From: Deltaproteobacteria bacterium | GTDB taxonomy: Bacteria; Myxococcota_A; Polyangia; JAAYKL01 | Length of the DNA stretch: 64,000 nt | Assembly: GCA_016935665.1 (NCBI GenBank) | Contig: JAFGQN010000051.1 | Location: 58,750 to 122,749, forward strand | Direction: 5' to 3' | Part shown: positions 44,740 through 53,741 of the stretch, in pieces | Layout: every line of letters starts with the position of its first letter | Numbering within the stretch: position 1 is the first letter of the stretch | The notes under the pieces: model-generated | What the model was told of the DNA's origin: nothing | What the model saw: only the letters and a program-made list of their open reading frames with translations | Databases searched by the model: none | Translations under genes and position numbers: made by a program

Positions 44740-46128
44740 TCAATGGTTCATTGGGGCTTGCAATTGGGCCAGTCGGGCCCTGGCAGTGTTGGCCTGAGGT
44801 GAGTCGGAATACTGATTAATCAGCTGACGAAGTACTTTTTTTTCCTCCTCTGTTCGGCCCAGCGCCCGGAGCGACCGCGCTTTCCCATAGGTGGCTTCCA
44901 GGGCCAGGGTCGATCGCCCTGGCGCCAGATACGTCTCGTAATTGCGCAATGCGTTTTCCGGCTGGTGCAGCAGGTTCAGCTGGAGATCTCCCAGGGCAAT
45001 CAGCGCTGTCTGGCCTTCATTGCTGAGTGGATAACGGGAAATGAGTTCGCCATATGCATCGGCGGCTTCGGACCATAGTTTTTGTTGGCGGAAAATTCGA
45101 ATGCGCCGGGTGATGGCGCCGAGGGTTACAGTTCCTTCGGTAACGCCGGTCTTTGGGGACGGCGCAGCCATGGGCCCTTTCATCGACGGGCTGGATTTAG
45201 CGCCTGGCAATTGGCGACCTTGAATGCGTACGGCCTTCCCAGGCGTCGCTGCCGTGAGTGCATCGTCCTTTGTTGCCAGGGGATTCCCTGCTGATGGCGC
45301 TGACGAAATCTTGTCTCCCGCCCCATATTCGGCCAACGCACTAAAGGTTTGCGCCGTTTCTGTCTTCGAAAAAATCCGCTTTCGTCCGGACCCAATATCC
45401 ATCGCATCACCGGCGGTGACGAAACGGGCAATACGGTGTTGGCGTGTCACCGCCACCTTGCCTCGCAACACTTTCACTTCAGCAGAATGCGAATCTGCCT
45501 TTACCGAAAAGATGGTACCTTTAACTTCCACCGTCCCCACGAAGGTCTTGACAGAAAACGCGGGACCGATTCTATGCGGGTCTACCGCCAGCGCGAGCTC
45601 GCCACTTAAGAGCGACACTTCCAGGTGTTGGTCATCGGGCCGGCGTACGCTCAATGTGGACTGCGGCGCCACTGAGATGATGATTCCCGTTGGGAGTGCA
45701 ACGATACCGTGACCGCTATCTCCGGTGGTCAACGGTTCATTCAGATGCAGCGACGTGCCTGCTGTCAGAATGCGGCCATTCTGTTGCACGGTTCCATTGC
45801 AGGAGATGAATGTTCCAAACGGCGCTGGATTTTCGCCACAACAGGTCGTGCCGCCGGCAGGCCCCGTATCCGTCTGGATTTTCTGCAAAAACATCACCAT
45901 TGAAAGCGCGGTCAGACAAACCGCCGCCGCACCGGCCAGTGTCCAGCGCCAGAACGTCGCGGATGCTCCGGGTTTTTGCTTTTTTAAAGGTGCTTGCGCG
46001 GATGTGATCGCATTAATCACCATTTTGCGCCGTGAGATGTCATCCAATGGTCCCAGCGCACCATAGGGATCATCGCCCGAAAGCCGCGCCAGTGTTTTGT
46101 CGATGGGTTGTCCATGGCATTTGCTCAT
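44740..46128 (-). CDS. FecR-type anti-sigma-like protein with C-terminal TPR
   Basis: A 462-residue protein starting with the ATG that overlaps the sigma-factor stop (ATGA at 46125-46128, preceded by AGGAGG). The cytoplasmic N-terminus (1-55) is followed by a single membrane helix (WTLAGAAAVCLTALSMVMF), a periplasmic FecR-like domain (about 105-220, with GTFISCNGTV and LRGKVAVTRQ), a Pro/Ala-rich link, and a TPR/YbgF-like C-terminus (about 340-460). FecR-type proteins control ECF sigma factors. Its tight overlap with the sigma gene fits a regulator pair. Confidence 0.85.
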   Translation of the reverse strand: MSKCHGQPIDKTLARLSGDDPYGALGPLDDISRRKMVINAITSAQAPLKKQKPGASATFWRWTLAGAAAVCLTALSMVMFLQKIQTDTGPAGGTTCCGENPAPFGTFISCNGTVQQNGRILTAGTSLHLNEPLTTGDSGHGIVALPTGIIISVAPQSTLSVRRPDDQHLEVSLLSGELALAVDPHRIGPAFSVKTFVGTVEVKGTIFSVKADSHSAEVKVLRGKVAVTRQHRIARFVTAGDAMDIGSGRKRIFSKTETAQTFSALAEYGAGDKISSAPSAGNPLATKDDALTAATPGKAVRIQGRQLPGAKSSPSMKGPMAAPSPKTGVTEGTVTLGAITRRIRIFRQQKLWSEAADAYGELISRYPLSNEGQTALIALGDLQLNLLHQPENALRNYETYLAPGRSTLALEATYGKARSLRALGRTEEEKKVLRQLINQYSDSPQANTARARLAQLQAPMNH

Positions 46129-46739
46129 GGTGTCCTCCTGCTCATCCAATCCCCAAGCAGTGAATCCTCTGACATGAGGGCGGCCAGCTTTTTGCGACCG
46201 ACCCGGATGCGTCCCCGTACCGTATTCATGGGGGCGCTTACCAGTTGAGCCACTTCCTCAATGGAGTAGCCGTTTATATAATGCAATACAATGGCAGTGC
46301 GGTGTTTGCGGGACAGTTCCCCCAAAATTCCAGATATTCGTCGTCGCATCTGCAGCGCTTCCAGTTCGTCGGTCATCAGTGATGGCTCGTTGGCGTATGT
46401 CATTTCCTGATCCCACAATGATTGCCGGCGCAGAAATTTTTGTCGATGTCTGGCGAAAACGCGAATGACGATGCGATCGGCCCAATACTCCAGCGTGCAT
46501 TCGCCCCGAAATGTTGACGCCGATCGCAGTACTTCAATCAGCGCTGTCTGTGCCAGATCCTGCGCTTCATCGCCAAACTGAAGATAGGACATGGTTCGTC
46601 GCACGTGGTCAAACAGTCGCTCGGCCAATACGCGTTGGGCCTTGATGTCGCCTTTTCCTGCGGCAGCGGTCACCAGTACATCGCCCTGGTTATTACCGGC
46701 GGTGGGTTCTGAATTTTTTACTGCAAAGTAGTTCGTCAT
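46125..46739 (-). CDS. ECF-type RNA polymerase sigma factor
   Basis: A 204-residue sigma70-family protein. Region 2 has QDLAQTALIEVLRSASTFRGECTLEYWADRIVIRVFARHRQKF, and region 4 has RRRISGILGELSRKHRTAIVLHYINGYSIEEVAQLVSAPMNTVRGRIRVGRKKL, the helix-turn-helix that reads the -35. The ATG at 46739 is used; a GTG lies one codon upstream. No good ribosome site is visible. Its gene is followed by the FecR gene with a 4-base overlap, so FecR probably controls it. Target promoters are unknown. Confidence 0.93.
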   Translation of the reverse strand: MTNYFAVKNSEPTAGNNQGDVLVTAAAGKGDIKAQRVLAERLFDHVRRTMSYLQFGDEAQDLAQTALIEVLRSASTFRGECTLEYWADRIVIRVFARHRQKFLRRQSLWDQEMTYANEPSLMTDELEALQMRRRISGILGELSRKHRTAIVLHYINGYSIEEVAQLVSAPMNTVRGRIRVGRKKLAALMSEDSLLGDWMSRRTP

Positions 46740-46805
46740 CACATAAACAGTGGCAATCGTGTTTGGATATGGACATCTTTTATCTTTAAAAAGTGCTGAT
46801 AACTG

Positions 46806-48161
46806 TCAAAAGTCAAAGGATACACCTATCTGTGCCAAAGGTTGCACCGCCCAGGGGGTCAGGGCGATGGCATTGCCATATGGGGTATCAACGATGTAGG
46901 CGGCGCGAACAATAAGAATTCGAGCCCCCACTGCCACAATGACGGCAATTCTTTCAAACGGTCTGAATCCCATCTGTACAGCGGGGACCAGGGCTAGCTG
47001 CCATTGAGAACCCACGTCTCGGGTATCGATTAGTTCAGATCGGGTATGTATTTTATGGTTGCCATAAATGAAATCAATTCCAAGGCGCACTCCAAAATCC
47101 AGTCTGCGTATGCTTCTGCGATACAGGGCCGACAGTTCCATATGCTGGTGTCGGAGTCTGGCCAGTATGAATTGTTCGTTGGTGGTTGAATACAATCGAA
47201 CGTTGCCGGGCTGTGTCGACCATTGTTCAAGAGTGTAACTGACGTGCAGGTAAAAGGGGGCGTATAGTCGCAGTCCCAGCCCCAGAGACAGGCCGTTTGT
47301 ATTTTGTTTAAACGCTTGTATTGCGCTGATGACATACGCGGCATTTAAAAACAGAATGCCCATTTTGCTGTCAAACGGTTTGGCCCGCACAATTGTGGTG
47401 TCGTCTTCAAAATTATATGTGGGCGTCTGGTCGGGGGGGATTGGCGCGGGTTCTTTTTTTGGGGTGCGCGCCGATGCTGAGGATTTTGTTCCGCCGGCGT
47501 CGGACTGGGGTTTCGCGCTGGATACTGTCGGTTCGGAGGGTTCGGTGGTCGCCTGATTGGGCTGGGGATGGTCATCATCATTTGCCGCAGGAGATTCGGA
47601 CGGGGATGACATTGACACTGGCAACTCTTTTCCCGCCAACAGCGCCTGCACAGCACCCTGAAGCACCACCGCAATGGTTTCCACATTCATTCCAGGAACA
47701 TGGCGATGCATTTGCTCAGTTGCGCCGCTGAAATGAATGGACACCGTCTCGGTTTTGAAATTACACCAGAACACCGCCAGTGCGCCCGTTTCAGTGACAA
47801 TGCGACGGGCCATCGCCATAGTCGCCGTAAATGAGGTGGATGCTTCTTCTGGAATATTGTCCAATTGGTCCGTTTTCACCATCACGGATAACGGATCGAG
47901 CTGAACCTGGACGGCGCTTGAAATTTCATCGATCTGCGTTTCATCGACGGTAGTTGGATTATAAAGGAAAACAACTTCTGGATTTTTCACCCCTGCCGCT
48001 GCGGGCGCCTCCTGGACTTCCATTGACTGGGCCTGGGCAGTGAAAGAAAGGCTCAATACATGAAGCATTGCCGCAATGGCCATGGGCCAACTGCAAAATG
48101 ACGGAATGCGCCTGATTCGCAACCCGCAGAAAAACAGAATACTTCGTGTTTTTGAATTCAT
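46806..48161 (-). CDS. Exported protein in the sigma/FecR operon
   Basis: About 451 residues from the ATG at 48161 (a TTG at 48179 opens a slightly longer frame). The N-terminus is a signal peptide after a basic stretch (ending SFTAQA). The first 150 residues are alpha/beta, followed by a Pro/Ser/Thr-rich link (about 185-235) and a C-terminal part with alternating aromatic strands ending in Phe (IGVSFDF), as in outer-membrane barrels. Such a gene is often seen next to FecR/sigma pairs in Myxococcota. Function unknown. Confidence 0.7.
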   Translation of the reverse strand: MNSKTRSILFFCGLRIRRIPSFCSWPMAIAAMLHVLSLSFTAQAQSMEVQEAPAAAGVKNPEVVFLYNPTTVDETQIDEISSAVQVQLDPLSVMVKTDQLDNIPEEASTSFTATMAMARRIVTETGALAVFWCNFKTETVSIHFSGATEQMHRHVPGMNVETIAVVLQGAVQALLAGKELPVSMSSPSESPAANDDDHPQPNQATTEPSEPTVSSAKPQSDAGGTKSSASARTPKKEPAPIPPDQTPTYNFEDDTTIVRAKPFDSKMGILFLNAAYVISAIQAFKQNTNGLSLGLGLRLYAPFYLHVSYTLEQWSTQPGNVRLYSTTNEQFILARLRHQHMELSALYRRSIRRLDFGVRLGIDFIYGNHKIHTRSELIDTRDVGSQWQLALVPAVQMGFRPFERIAVIVAVGARILIVRAAYIVDTPYGNAIALTPWAVQPLAQIGVSFDF

Positions 48162-48320
48162 GTTCAAGTTCAATATCAATCACACTCAAACGTATTCGTC
48201 AATCGCCTCTGTATGCAACTGGCAACTAACTGTAAGACAACATAATTAACATAAATTACGAATACTTGGCAGGATTTATGGGATTGGACAGGTACGAAGG
48301 GTACGGAAACAGCAGAGGAA

Positions 48321-48959
48321 TTACCTTCTTTTCTTTTTGGATGTTTCGTCTTCGGCCGGGCAATCGAGGCACTCATGACCTTTGTATTCCAAAAGACCGT
48401 CGGTGTCCATGAAGCCGGAGCTGGAACGATTTACGAAAGCCGCTTTAATTTTGTATTTATGACCTTGACGCCAATCCCAAATGACTGGGGGCAGGTACAC
48501 GCCTTCTGGCAGCTCTTCGGCCTTTTCGCCTTTTGCAGCACGCTCTTTTTCCTCTTCCATTTCTTTGAAGCTCTGCGCAAATCCAACCAATCGAATGTGA
48601 CGTTTGCTCAGTTTTTCGCCCTGTTCATCGGCCAGGTACAGGTGGGGCATCATTACATGGCAGGTTTTATCTTCGGGACATTCGGGCTTCTCATAGATGC
48701 TCACGATGTACGCCGTGACTTCCACCTGGGTGCCCATGGTTTTGCCCACATTTTTGCGAAGACCATAAACCGAATATGATCCGTCGGAATAGGTTTCCGG
48801 CACAGAAGGTGTGGGAATGGACGGTACCGGCGGCAAATTGGGTTTATAACCGCTCGATTGTGTGACCTGGACCCTGCTGGAGGCCTCTTCTTCACCGCAC
48901 GCCACAACGATGAATAGAACTGATAAAACTACCAAACAAACAACGGTGATCCGCTTCAT
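48321..48959 (-). CDS. Lipoprotein of unknown function
   Basis: A 212-residue lipoprotein (FIVVAC, Cys21) with a Pro-rich spacer, then a beta-domain containing VGKTMGTQVEVTAYIVSIYEKPECPEDKTCHVMMPHLYLADEQGE, which resembles OB-fold-type proteins. A charged helix follows, then a C-terminal CLDC and a Lys/Arg tail. AAGGAG precedes the ATG. The family is not recognised. It stands alone upstream of the sigma operon. Confidence 0.75.
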   Translation of the reverse strand: MKRITVVCLVVLSVLFIVVACGEEEASSRVQVTQSSGYKPNLPPVPSIPTPSVPETYSDGSYSVYGLRKNVGKTMGTQVEVTAYIVSIYEKPECPEDKTCHVMMPHLYLADEQGEKLSKRHIRLVGFAQSFKEMEEEKERAAKGEKAEELPEGVYLPPVIWDWRQGHKYKIKAAFVNRSSSGFMDTDGLLEYKGHECLDCPAEDETSKKKRR

Positions 48960-49073
48960 ATTTTGCTCCTTGCCCCAAAAAAAGTTCGATTTTGTGGTCT
49001 ATTCAAATGCCTGTCAGCGCTTTGTAACACAGAAAAAAAAGAAAATACAGTGTAACTGTTGTGAATCGTTCTT

Positions 49074-51293
49074 CTATTCAACAGTTTTCTGCGGGGGTTG
49101 GGTCAGATATTTAATCAGTAGCGGAACTTTAAAGAGCAACAACAGAACACATGTCCAGCGAAGTCCCAAATGGGGCAGCCAAATTGTTGAAACAAGGATC
49201 GCTCCCAGAGCGGCTCCCAAATGATCCGCTGCCATCAGATGCGCGGTGGCCGATGATTTGGTTCGAAAAAGTGTTTTCAAAAATACTGGAAAAGCAAATC
49301 CCGTGGCGCCCCCGGAAACAATCATCATCGCGGCAAATAATAGCAATGGGGGCTTTGGCAATGTCATTAAAGCGGGACTCACTCCCAACACCGCAATGAC
49401 CGCCACTTCTGCCATCGCCAGATGACGTTGCTGCGGAACACGGCGATATCCCAGCCATCCCCCCAGCGCCAGACCACTCATGAATACCGCCAGAAGCCAG
49501 GCGATGTGGTAGTACAGACCCCCATGATTCACCGAAAACCAGTAAATCAAAACTATTTCGAGACCCAGTCCGGCGATGCCTGTCGTGCCGATGGAAACGG
49601 CCTCCAGTGGAAAAATCCGACTCCTTCGCGTCACGGACCAGAATACCATTGCGAAGACAAGCGCGCCGGCGCCCAATGACCATGCCGCCTTATGCCATTG
49701 GTTCACAGCGGAGCGCCAGCCCTTTTGGGCCAGTTGGGATTCATCCAGCGACGATTCGCGAATCCATTTTTGCAATTCTCGAGTGTGTAAAAATGCAGCG
49801 GGATGATCGTCCACATTCAACATGCCGGGAATCTCGCTGAGGCTGCGACGACTGCGCGATAGACGCAAAGGAGAGAATATGTCTTCGGGGTACACGGAGT
49901 ATGCGAGTTCCTTTTGCCTGGAGGTCAGCCGCTGACGAATCACTGAAGGCGATGTGGTGAGATGGCCCGTTTGAGTCGCAAAGAAAAAAGTCGATACATC
50001 CACCACGGGCAGTACCTTTTGAAAAACAGATTTGAGCGTGCGCCTTCGGCTGGCCAGCAGTTGTTGTGCCGGGGGGGACATCACATTGGCACTGCCGTCC
50101 GTAATTACGGCGAGGATGCCGCCATTGGCCAGTGCATCTTTGATTGTGTGATAGAACGTTACGGTATGGTCAGCGTTTTCCGCAGCTGTCAGTGGGGCGG
50201 AAGCAAATTGAAGAATGACATCAAATTCCCCGGGATGGGCGCGCAAAAATGTGCGGTTGTGTCCAGTGATATGCACCACGTTGGGCGATTGCAGCGCTGC
50301 ACGGGTATCTTTCGAAAAGTGCCTGGACAAAAGCGAAAACTCCGCCGGATCAAAATCCAGATACGTGACGCGCTCTGGATGATGCTGCAGTGCCGCTGAG
50401 ATGCGATTGGGGACGCCACCGCCCAGGACCAGAATGCGTTTTGGGTTTTGGTGCTGGCTTAAGGCCAGATGAACCGGAACCGGTCGTTCGTAGGGATCGG
50501 GAAACACATACGCCACGAGGCCATCTCTGAAAAACTGAAACTGTCGGCCGTGCTGACTGACACACAGGCGATGGTAGTGAGAATCGGCACATGTGATGAA
50601 CGCGCCGCGGGATGCCTGGGTCTCGAATGCGGTTTGAAAGGACCGCTCATCGCCCTTCGGGATGGTCCAGGTGAGCATGCCCGTGAGCGCAGTAATGGGA
50701 ATCCACCATTTTTTTACAGATGTTGGCGCGACGGACGCGATGGGGATGACCACGCTCAATACCACGGTGGCCAGCCAAATGGCCGAAACGGGTTTGAGGG
50801 CGTCCGCAATGACAAATGTGTATGTCAGCCCCGCCAATGTGGCGCCGCCTCCCTCACTGACGTACATGCGCGAGACGTCTTTGGGGTGTCGCTGTTTGAA
50901 TCGGGCCGAAAGGGATGTGAATAGAAATCCACTGGCAAACGCACCGGGGAATGCGGCCATCGCGCACAACGCTCCAACCACCGGCGGAGACGGGGGTTCC
51001 CCCGGCGCCACACCGAAGATCAGTTCGAAATGGCGCACCACAAGCAGCGATGCCGGCATAAACAGATTGCAAAGGAGCACCACTGCGACAATGGATTTGC
51101 GGCCATTCAGCCAACTGCCTGCGAAGGCGCCAAAGGCCACATAGCACAGCCAGGCGCACAGCACCGCGCCCAGGGAGAGCTCATCCAGCCCAGGAATGGC
51201 CATAAATTCCCGCATCAGCAGGATTTGCGCAATGGTGGCAAAGTATCCAAGAGCGATACCAAAGACAACCGGCTGGGATTTCCCGTGAGTCAT
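49074..51293 (-). CDS. Membrane protein with a spermidine-synthase-like domain
   Basis: The start at 51293 (ATG after AAAGGGGGC) gives 739 residues; the frame to 51404 has no ribosome site. Eight or so helices in the first third (GIALGYFATIAQILLMREFMA... GALCAMAAFPGAFASGFLF), a soluble region (about 250-500) with the aminopropyltransferase/methyltransferase-like fold (ILVLGGGVPNRISAALQHHPERVTYLDFDPAEF, DVILQF), and more helices at the end. This matches fused membrane spermidine synthases, whose activity is often unproven. The Asp-rich loop of the fold is recognisable. Inner-membrane location. Confidence 0.85.
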   Translation of the reverse strand: MTHGKSQPVVFGIALGYFATIAQILLMREFMAIPGLDELSLGAVLCAWLCYVAFGAFAGSWLNGRKSIVAVVLLCNLFMPASLLVVRHFELIFGVAPGEPPSPPVVGALCAMAAFPGAFASGFLFTSLSARFKQRHPKDVSRMYVSEGGGATLAGLTYTFVIADALKPVSAIWLATVVLSVVIPIASVAPTSVKKWWIPITALTGMLTWTIPKGDERSFQTAFETQASRGAFITCADSHYHRLCVSQHGRQFQFFRDGLVAYVFPDPYERPVPVHLALSQHQNPKRILVLGGGVPNRISAALQHHPERVTYLDFDPAEFSLLSRHFSKDTRAALQSPNVVHITGHNRTFLRAHPGEFDVILQFASAPLTAAENADHTVTFYHTIKDALANGGILAVITDGSANVMSPPAQQLLASRRRTLKSVFQKVLPVVDVSTFFFATQTGHLTTSPSVIRQRLTSRQKELAYSVYPEDIFSPLRLSRSRRSLSEIPGMLNVDDHPAAFLHTRELQKWIRESSLDESQLAQKGWRSAVNQWHKAAWSLGAGALVFAMVFWSVTRRSRIFPLEAVSIGTTGIAGLGLEIVLIYWFSVNHGGLYYHIAWLLAVFMSGLALGGWLGYRRVPQQRHLAMAEVAVIAVLGVSPALMTLPKPPLLLFAAMMIVSGGATGFAFPVFLKTLFRTKSSATAHLMAADHLGAALGAILVSTIWLPHLGLRWTCVLLLLFKVPLLIKYLTQPPQKTVE

Positions 51294-51450
51294 CAACGCC
51301 CCCTTTAGGACTGCTTTTAACTCCGTTGATGGAAGTGCTCTTGTTTTTACCTTTATAAACGGTATGCTGTCATCCGTTTTGTAATTTTGCGACGTTGGCC
51401 CCAACAGGAGTCAACCGCCCAACACATTAAATATATAAGGATAAATAAAT

Positions 51451-52251
51451 ATGTCTGAAATAAAAATTGCCCTCGTGGGGGCTGCGGGACGAATGGGAAA
51501 AGAGACCATCCGGGCGGCACAGGCCAATCCGGAGACCATTATTGGGGCGGCCATCGAATATGACGGTTGTCCCTTACTGGGGCAGGATGCCGGCGAGCTG
51601 GCGGGATGCGGAAAGCTGGGAGTGGCGCTGGTAAAGGATTTGGCAACCGCTGCTGCGTCCTGTGACGTGATCCTGGATTTGAGCCTGCCACAGGCCACCA
51701 ACACCGTGATTGAAACCGCGGTAAAAATGGGCAAACCACTGGTATGCGGGACCACCGGCGCATCTGTGGAAAGTTTAAAAAAGATTGCCGAAGCGGGCGC
51801 ACACATCCCCGTGATTCACTCTAAAAATTTTAGCGTGGGCGTCGCCGTGCTGTCTTCGCTGGTCAAGCAGGCGGCGGCTATTCTGGGGTCGGATTACGAT
51901 ATTGAGATTGTGGAAAAGCATCACAATAAAAAAGTGGATTCCCCCAGCGGCACTGCACAGATTCTGGCGGATTCCATTCTGGCGGAAATGTCCAATGGCG
52001 CCTGCATCTACGGCCGCGAAGGCAACGTGGGCGCCCGTCCAAAGGGCGAAGTGGGCATTCACGCCCTGCGCGGCGGCGGCATTTTTGGGGAACACACCGT
52101 GTATTTCATTGGGCAGAACGAACGGCTGGAGCTGGGTCACATCGCCCACACCCGCGCCCTCTTCGCCGAAGGCGCCGTTAAAACCGCCGCATTTATCGCC
52201 AAAGCCAAAACCGGTCAGTACACCATGTCGGACGTATTGGGTTTAAAGTGA
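51451..52251 (+). CDS. dapB: 4-hydroxy-tetrahydrodipicolinate reductase
   Basis: DapB reduces 4-hydroxy-tetrahydrodipicolinate with NAD(P)H in lysine and diaminopimelate synthesis. The 266-residue product shows IALVGAAGRMGKE (Rossmann loop), CDVILDLSLPQAT, VCGTTGAS, SKNFSVGVAVLSSLVKQAA, EKHHNKKVDSPSGTA with the substrate-binding Lys, and RGGGIFGEHTVYF. Length is typical. AAGGATAAATAAAT precedes the ATG. It is followed by a convergent lipoprotein gene. No neighbouring dap genes. Confidence 0.97.
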   Translation: MSEIKIALVGAAGRMGKETIRAAQANPETIIGAAIEYDGCPLLGQDAGELAGCGKLGVALVKDLATAAASCDVILDLSLPQATNTVIETAVKMGKPLVCGTTGASVESLKKIAEAGAHIPVIHSKNFSVGVAVLSSLVKQAAAILGSDYDIEIVEKHHNKKVDSPSGTAQILADSILAEMSNGACIYGREGNVGARPKGEVGIHALRGGGIFGEHTVYFIGQNERLELGHIAHTRALFAEGAVKTAAFIAKAKTGQYTMSDVLGLK

Positions 52252-52276
52252 ACTAAAAGAGGGGGAATGCCAAATT

Positions 52277-52289
52277 GCCCGGGACGGGC
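52277..52289. terminator. Short hairpin between convergent dapB and lipoprotein gene
   Basis: GCCCG-GGA-CGGGC lies between the two stop codons. Its stem is only five pairs and there is no U-run, so it is at most a weak two-way terminator. Confidence 0.3.
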
Positions 52290-53482
52290 TATTTCACAGA
52301 GAATTCTTTCTCGGCGGCCATCTCGTCGTTGATGTAAACAACGACTTTGTACTTGCCGGGGTAAATTTCTCCAGGAGACCAGTCGGTGTTCATGGCGCCA
52401 CTGCCGCCCGCCTGTACTGGCGTATTCACCGTGTGATACACGGACTCGGATGCGCCATCCACCAGAACCCATTCCACCAGGATTTCAGAATTGGGCAAAA
52501 GGTCTAAAAAGCGCAGTCCCAGTACAATGGCGGAAGTGCCTTTGCCGAATCGGGTAGTGGGCTGTTTGGGCATCTGTCCCCTGCCCAGTTCCGTGCCCAG
52601 TTCCAGAGTGTCGATACTGGGTCCCAGCGAGTCCTGGCCCACGGCAAAGCGGGTATCGGCAATGACCTGTCCTTCGTGTTCCACTTCCACTTTGTAGGCG
52701 CCCCGGGGTAGACCGGAGGGCGATTCGACTGTAGCGTTGAATCGGCCGTTGCCATCCACGGAGATGCTGGACTCGCTGAACAGGGATTCCCCGCGATACC
52801 AGTTGACGGTGAGCTCCGTGGGCATCATGCAGTTTTTCACATTAAAGACGGCGTACAGTATGGAGGCCGCCGAGAAGCGCTCATCGGGCTTTACGGGCGC
52901 GCCGGTGGTTTTGTGGACCTTTTTGGCGATTTGGAGACCGCCCACCATCAGGCCCGTGCTGTAGGGATCCTGGCCTTTAATAACAAACGGTTTGGTGCCC
53001 ACCACCCTATCATTCACGGTGACTTTGACCGTGTAATTGCCGGGGATGAATTTGCGCCCTGGGGGTGTGAAGGTTGAAATGAAAGAAAACGTATCGGAGC
53101 CGTGAACATCGGATACCACCATGGGCTCGGCCACCCGGTCGTGGTACCAGAGGACCTGAATGCGCGCCTGAGTGGGCACACGGCGAAGTTTGCCCACAAA
53201 ATAGATGACCCGACGCCGAGGGCTGATTTCCTCAAGGCTGTTTCCAATGGCTTTGTAGCGTTTCTCGTCCACTTCATCGGTAAACTCGGCGTCGATGAGT
53301 TCGGCGCGATAGACATCATCTGCGGTGAGCCTGGCATCGGGCATGGGCTCGGCGACAGGACTGCCATCGGGCATGGTGCTGCCGCCGCCTGCGGATGATC
53401 CGGCCGTTGCGCTTCCTGATGATCCGCAGGCCAACGGGAGCATGGCGCATAACACAAGACTGAATGTTCTCACTGGGTTCAT
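52289..53482 (-). CDS. Lipoprotein of unknown function
   Basis: A 397-residue lipoprotein (MLPLAC, Cys19) followed by a Gly/Ser linker and two or three Ig-like beta-sandwich segments with repeated 'x-P-G-x-Y-x-V-x-V' strands: RKFIPGNYTVKVTVNDRVVG, LPRGAYKVEVEHEGQVIADT and IYPGKYKVVVYINDEMAAEK. CAGGAGAAATC precedes the ATG. Function unknown. It is convergent with dapB. Confidence 0.8.
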   Translation of the reverse strand: MNPVRTFSLVLCAMLPLACGSSGSATAGSSAGGGSTMPDGSPVAEPMPDARLTADDVYRAELIDAEFTDEVDEKRYKAIGNSLEEISPRRRVIYFVGKLRRVPTQARIQVLWYHDRVAEPMVVSDVHGSDTFSFISTFTPPGRKFIPGNYTVKVTVNDRVVGTKPFVIKGQDPYSTGLMVGGLQIAKKVHKTTGAPVKPDERFSAASILYAVFNVKNCMMPTELTVNWYRGESLFSESSISVDGNGRFNATVESPSGLPRGAYKVEVEHEGQVIADTRFAVGQDSLGPSIDTLELGTELGRGQMPKQPTTRFGKGTSAIVLGLRFLDLLPNSEILVEWVLVDGASESVYHTVNTPVQAGGSGAMNTDWSPGEIYPGKYKVVVYINDEMAAEKEFSVK

Positions 53483-53626
53483 ACCGATTTCTCCTGAAAA
53501 ATCCCAGCCGGTGCTGGTAAAATGAAATATGTTATGTCCCGTAACGTCCGGGCCGGGCGGAGTTTTAGCAGAAAAATGTGTGTTTGTTTAGGTATTATTC
53601 CAGGTGGAGGGACATGAGAATGGCAT

Positions 53627-53656
53627 TTGACTTGAAAGTTGAATAAGACGTATTAT
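53627..53656 (+). promoter_or_regulatory. Sigma70-type promoter of the SPFH gene
   Basis: TTGACT (53627-53632), 18-base spacer, TATTAT (53651-53656), 85 bases before the start codon at 53742. Confidence 0.65.
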
Positions 53657-53668
53657 CAAAACGTTTTG
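53657..53668. promoter_or_regulatory. Operator-like palindrome at the SPFH transcription start
   Basis: CAAAACGTTTTG is a perfect 12-base palindrome placed directly after the -10, where a bound repressor would block initiation. Confidence 0.5.
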
Positions 53669-53741
53669 TTTGACCGTTTGGATAGATAAATCGGTGGTAG
53701 GCTAACCTTTTGGTTTCAACGTCATCTACAGGGAGGATTTC

